From assembly GCF_900698865.1 (NCBI RefSeq), contig NZ_LR217697.1, forward strand, positions 239-5,609: a stretch of 5,371 bases of DNA. Reading direction: 5' to 3'. The position numbers were made by a program, and so were the translations under genes. Below, in pieces: positions 5,267 through 5,371 of this stretch. This stretch comes from Buchnera aphidicola (Cinara cuneomaculata) (GTDB lineage: Bacteria; Pseudomonadota; Gammaproteobacteria; Enterobacterales; Enterobacteriaceae). The notes beneath the pieces were generated by a model. That model did not search any database. It saw only the letters and a program-made list of their open reading frames with translations, and was not told where the DNA came from. The stretch's first letter is position 1; every line of letters starts with the position of its first letter.

Positions 5267-5371
5267 CCGGTTATGCACCGGTTATGCACCGGTTATGCAC
5301 CGGTTATGCACCGGTTATGCACCGGTTATGCACCGGTTATGCACCGGTTATGCACCGGTTATGCACCGGTT
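5267..5371. repeat. 11-base direct repeat array (9.5 copies), right edge of window
   Basis: Nine full copies of ccggttatgca plus a final ccggtt fill the last 105 bases without interruption and with no base change between copies. This gives nine TTATGCACC DnaA-box-like sites, three times the number in the other arrays. The window stops inside the array, so its true length is unknown. Joining the window end to its start would give ccggttccggtt, which breaks the 11-base phase. The ends are therefore probably an arbitrary or unresolved assembly break within the array rather than a clean circular junction. Confidence 0.92.

Noticed and set aside
5267..5371. The array as a coding repeat (33 bases encode MHRLCTGYAPV with no stop on the plus strand)
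   Set aside because: The open frame follows from the 11-base unit having no stop in any plus-strand frame. There is no ribosome binding site, and the shorter arrays run directly into AT-rich sequence with no gene.
5267..5371. CRISPR array
   Set aside because: The repeats are 11 bases and contiguous, with no spacers and no cas genes.

Overview
The window holds two head-to-tail copies of a 2,633-base unit (1-2633 and 2634-5266), followed by 105 more bases of the short repeat that begins each unit. I saw no difference between the units when reading them at this offset, and the encoded proteins are identical. Each unit carries only two genes, both on the minus strand: trpE and trpG, the two subunits of anthranilate synthase, the first committed step of tryptophan synthesis. 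Nothing else in the window looks protein-coding with any confidence.

The layout of one unit, read on the plus strand, is as follows. First comes an array of 11-base repeats (ccggttatgca; 3.5 copies at 1-39 and 2634-2672). Next is a short AT-rich stretch with a long imperfect inverted repeat and a weaker hairpin (40-133). Then come trpG (134-730), trpE (723-2297) and an AT-rich region of about 340 bases upstream of trpE (2298-2633) with a candidate promoter. Transcription runs trpE to trpG, toward the array. The genes overlap by 8 bases and are probably translated as a coupled pair. The window ends inside a longer array of 9.5 copies (5267-5371).

Both proteins resemble those of Enterobacterales such as E. 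coli and Serratia, and all the catalytic motifs I checked are intact. The low G+C content (roughly 35-40% by eye, lower between the genes), the lack of any other gene and the tandem trpEG units suggest a small amplification plasmid of an insect nutritional endosymbiont. Tandem trpEG plasmids are well known in Buchnera of aphids. The G+C here seems too high for a typical Buchnera, so a less reduced enterobacterial symbiont (for example a co-symbiont of psyllids, adelgids or conifer aphids) is a real alternative. The sequence does not name the host.

My reading is that the unit is a minimal replicon. The genes raise the dose of anthranilate synthase. The 11-base array contains TTATGCACC, one base from the DnaA-box consensus TTATNCACA, and with its AT-rich flank it is the best candidate origin. 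TrpE keeps its tryptophan feedback-site motifs, and I see no Trp-rich leader peptide or clear TrpR operator. This suggests that output is set by copy number plus allosteric control rather than by attenuation. trpD, trpC, trpB and trpA are absent and must lie on the chromosome or in a partner symbiont.
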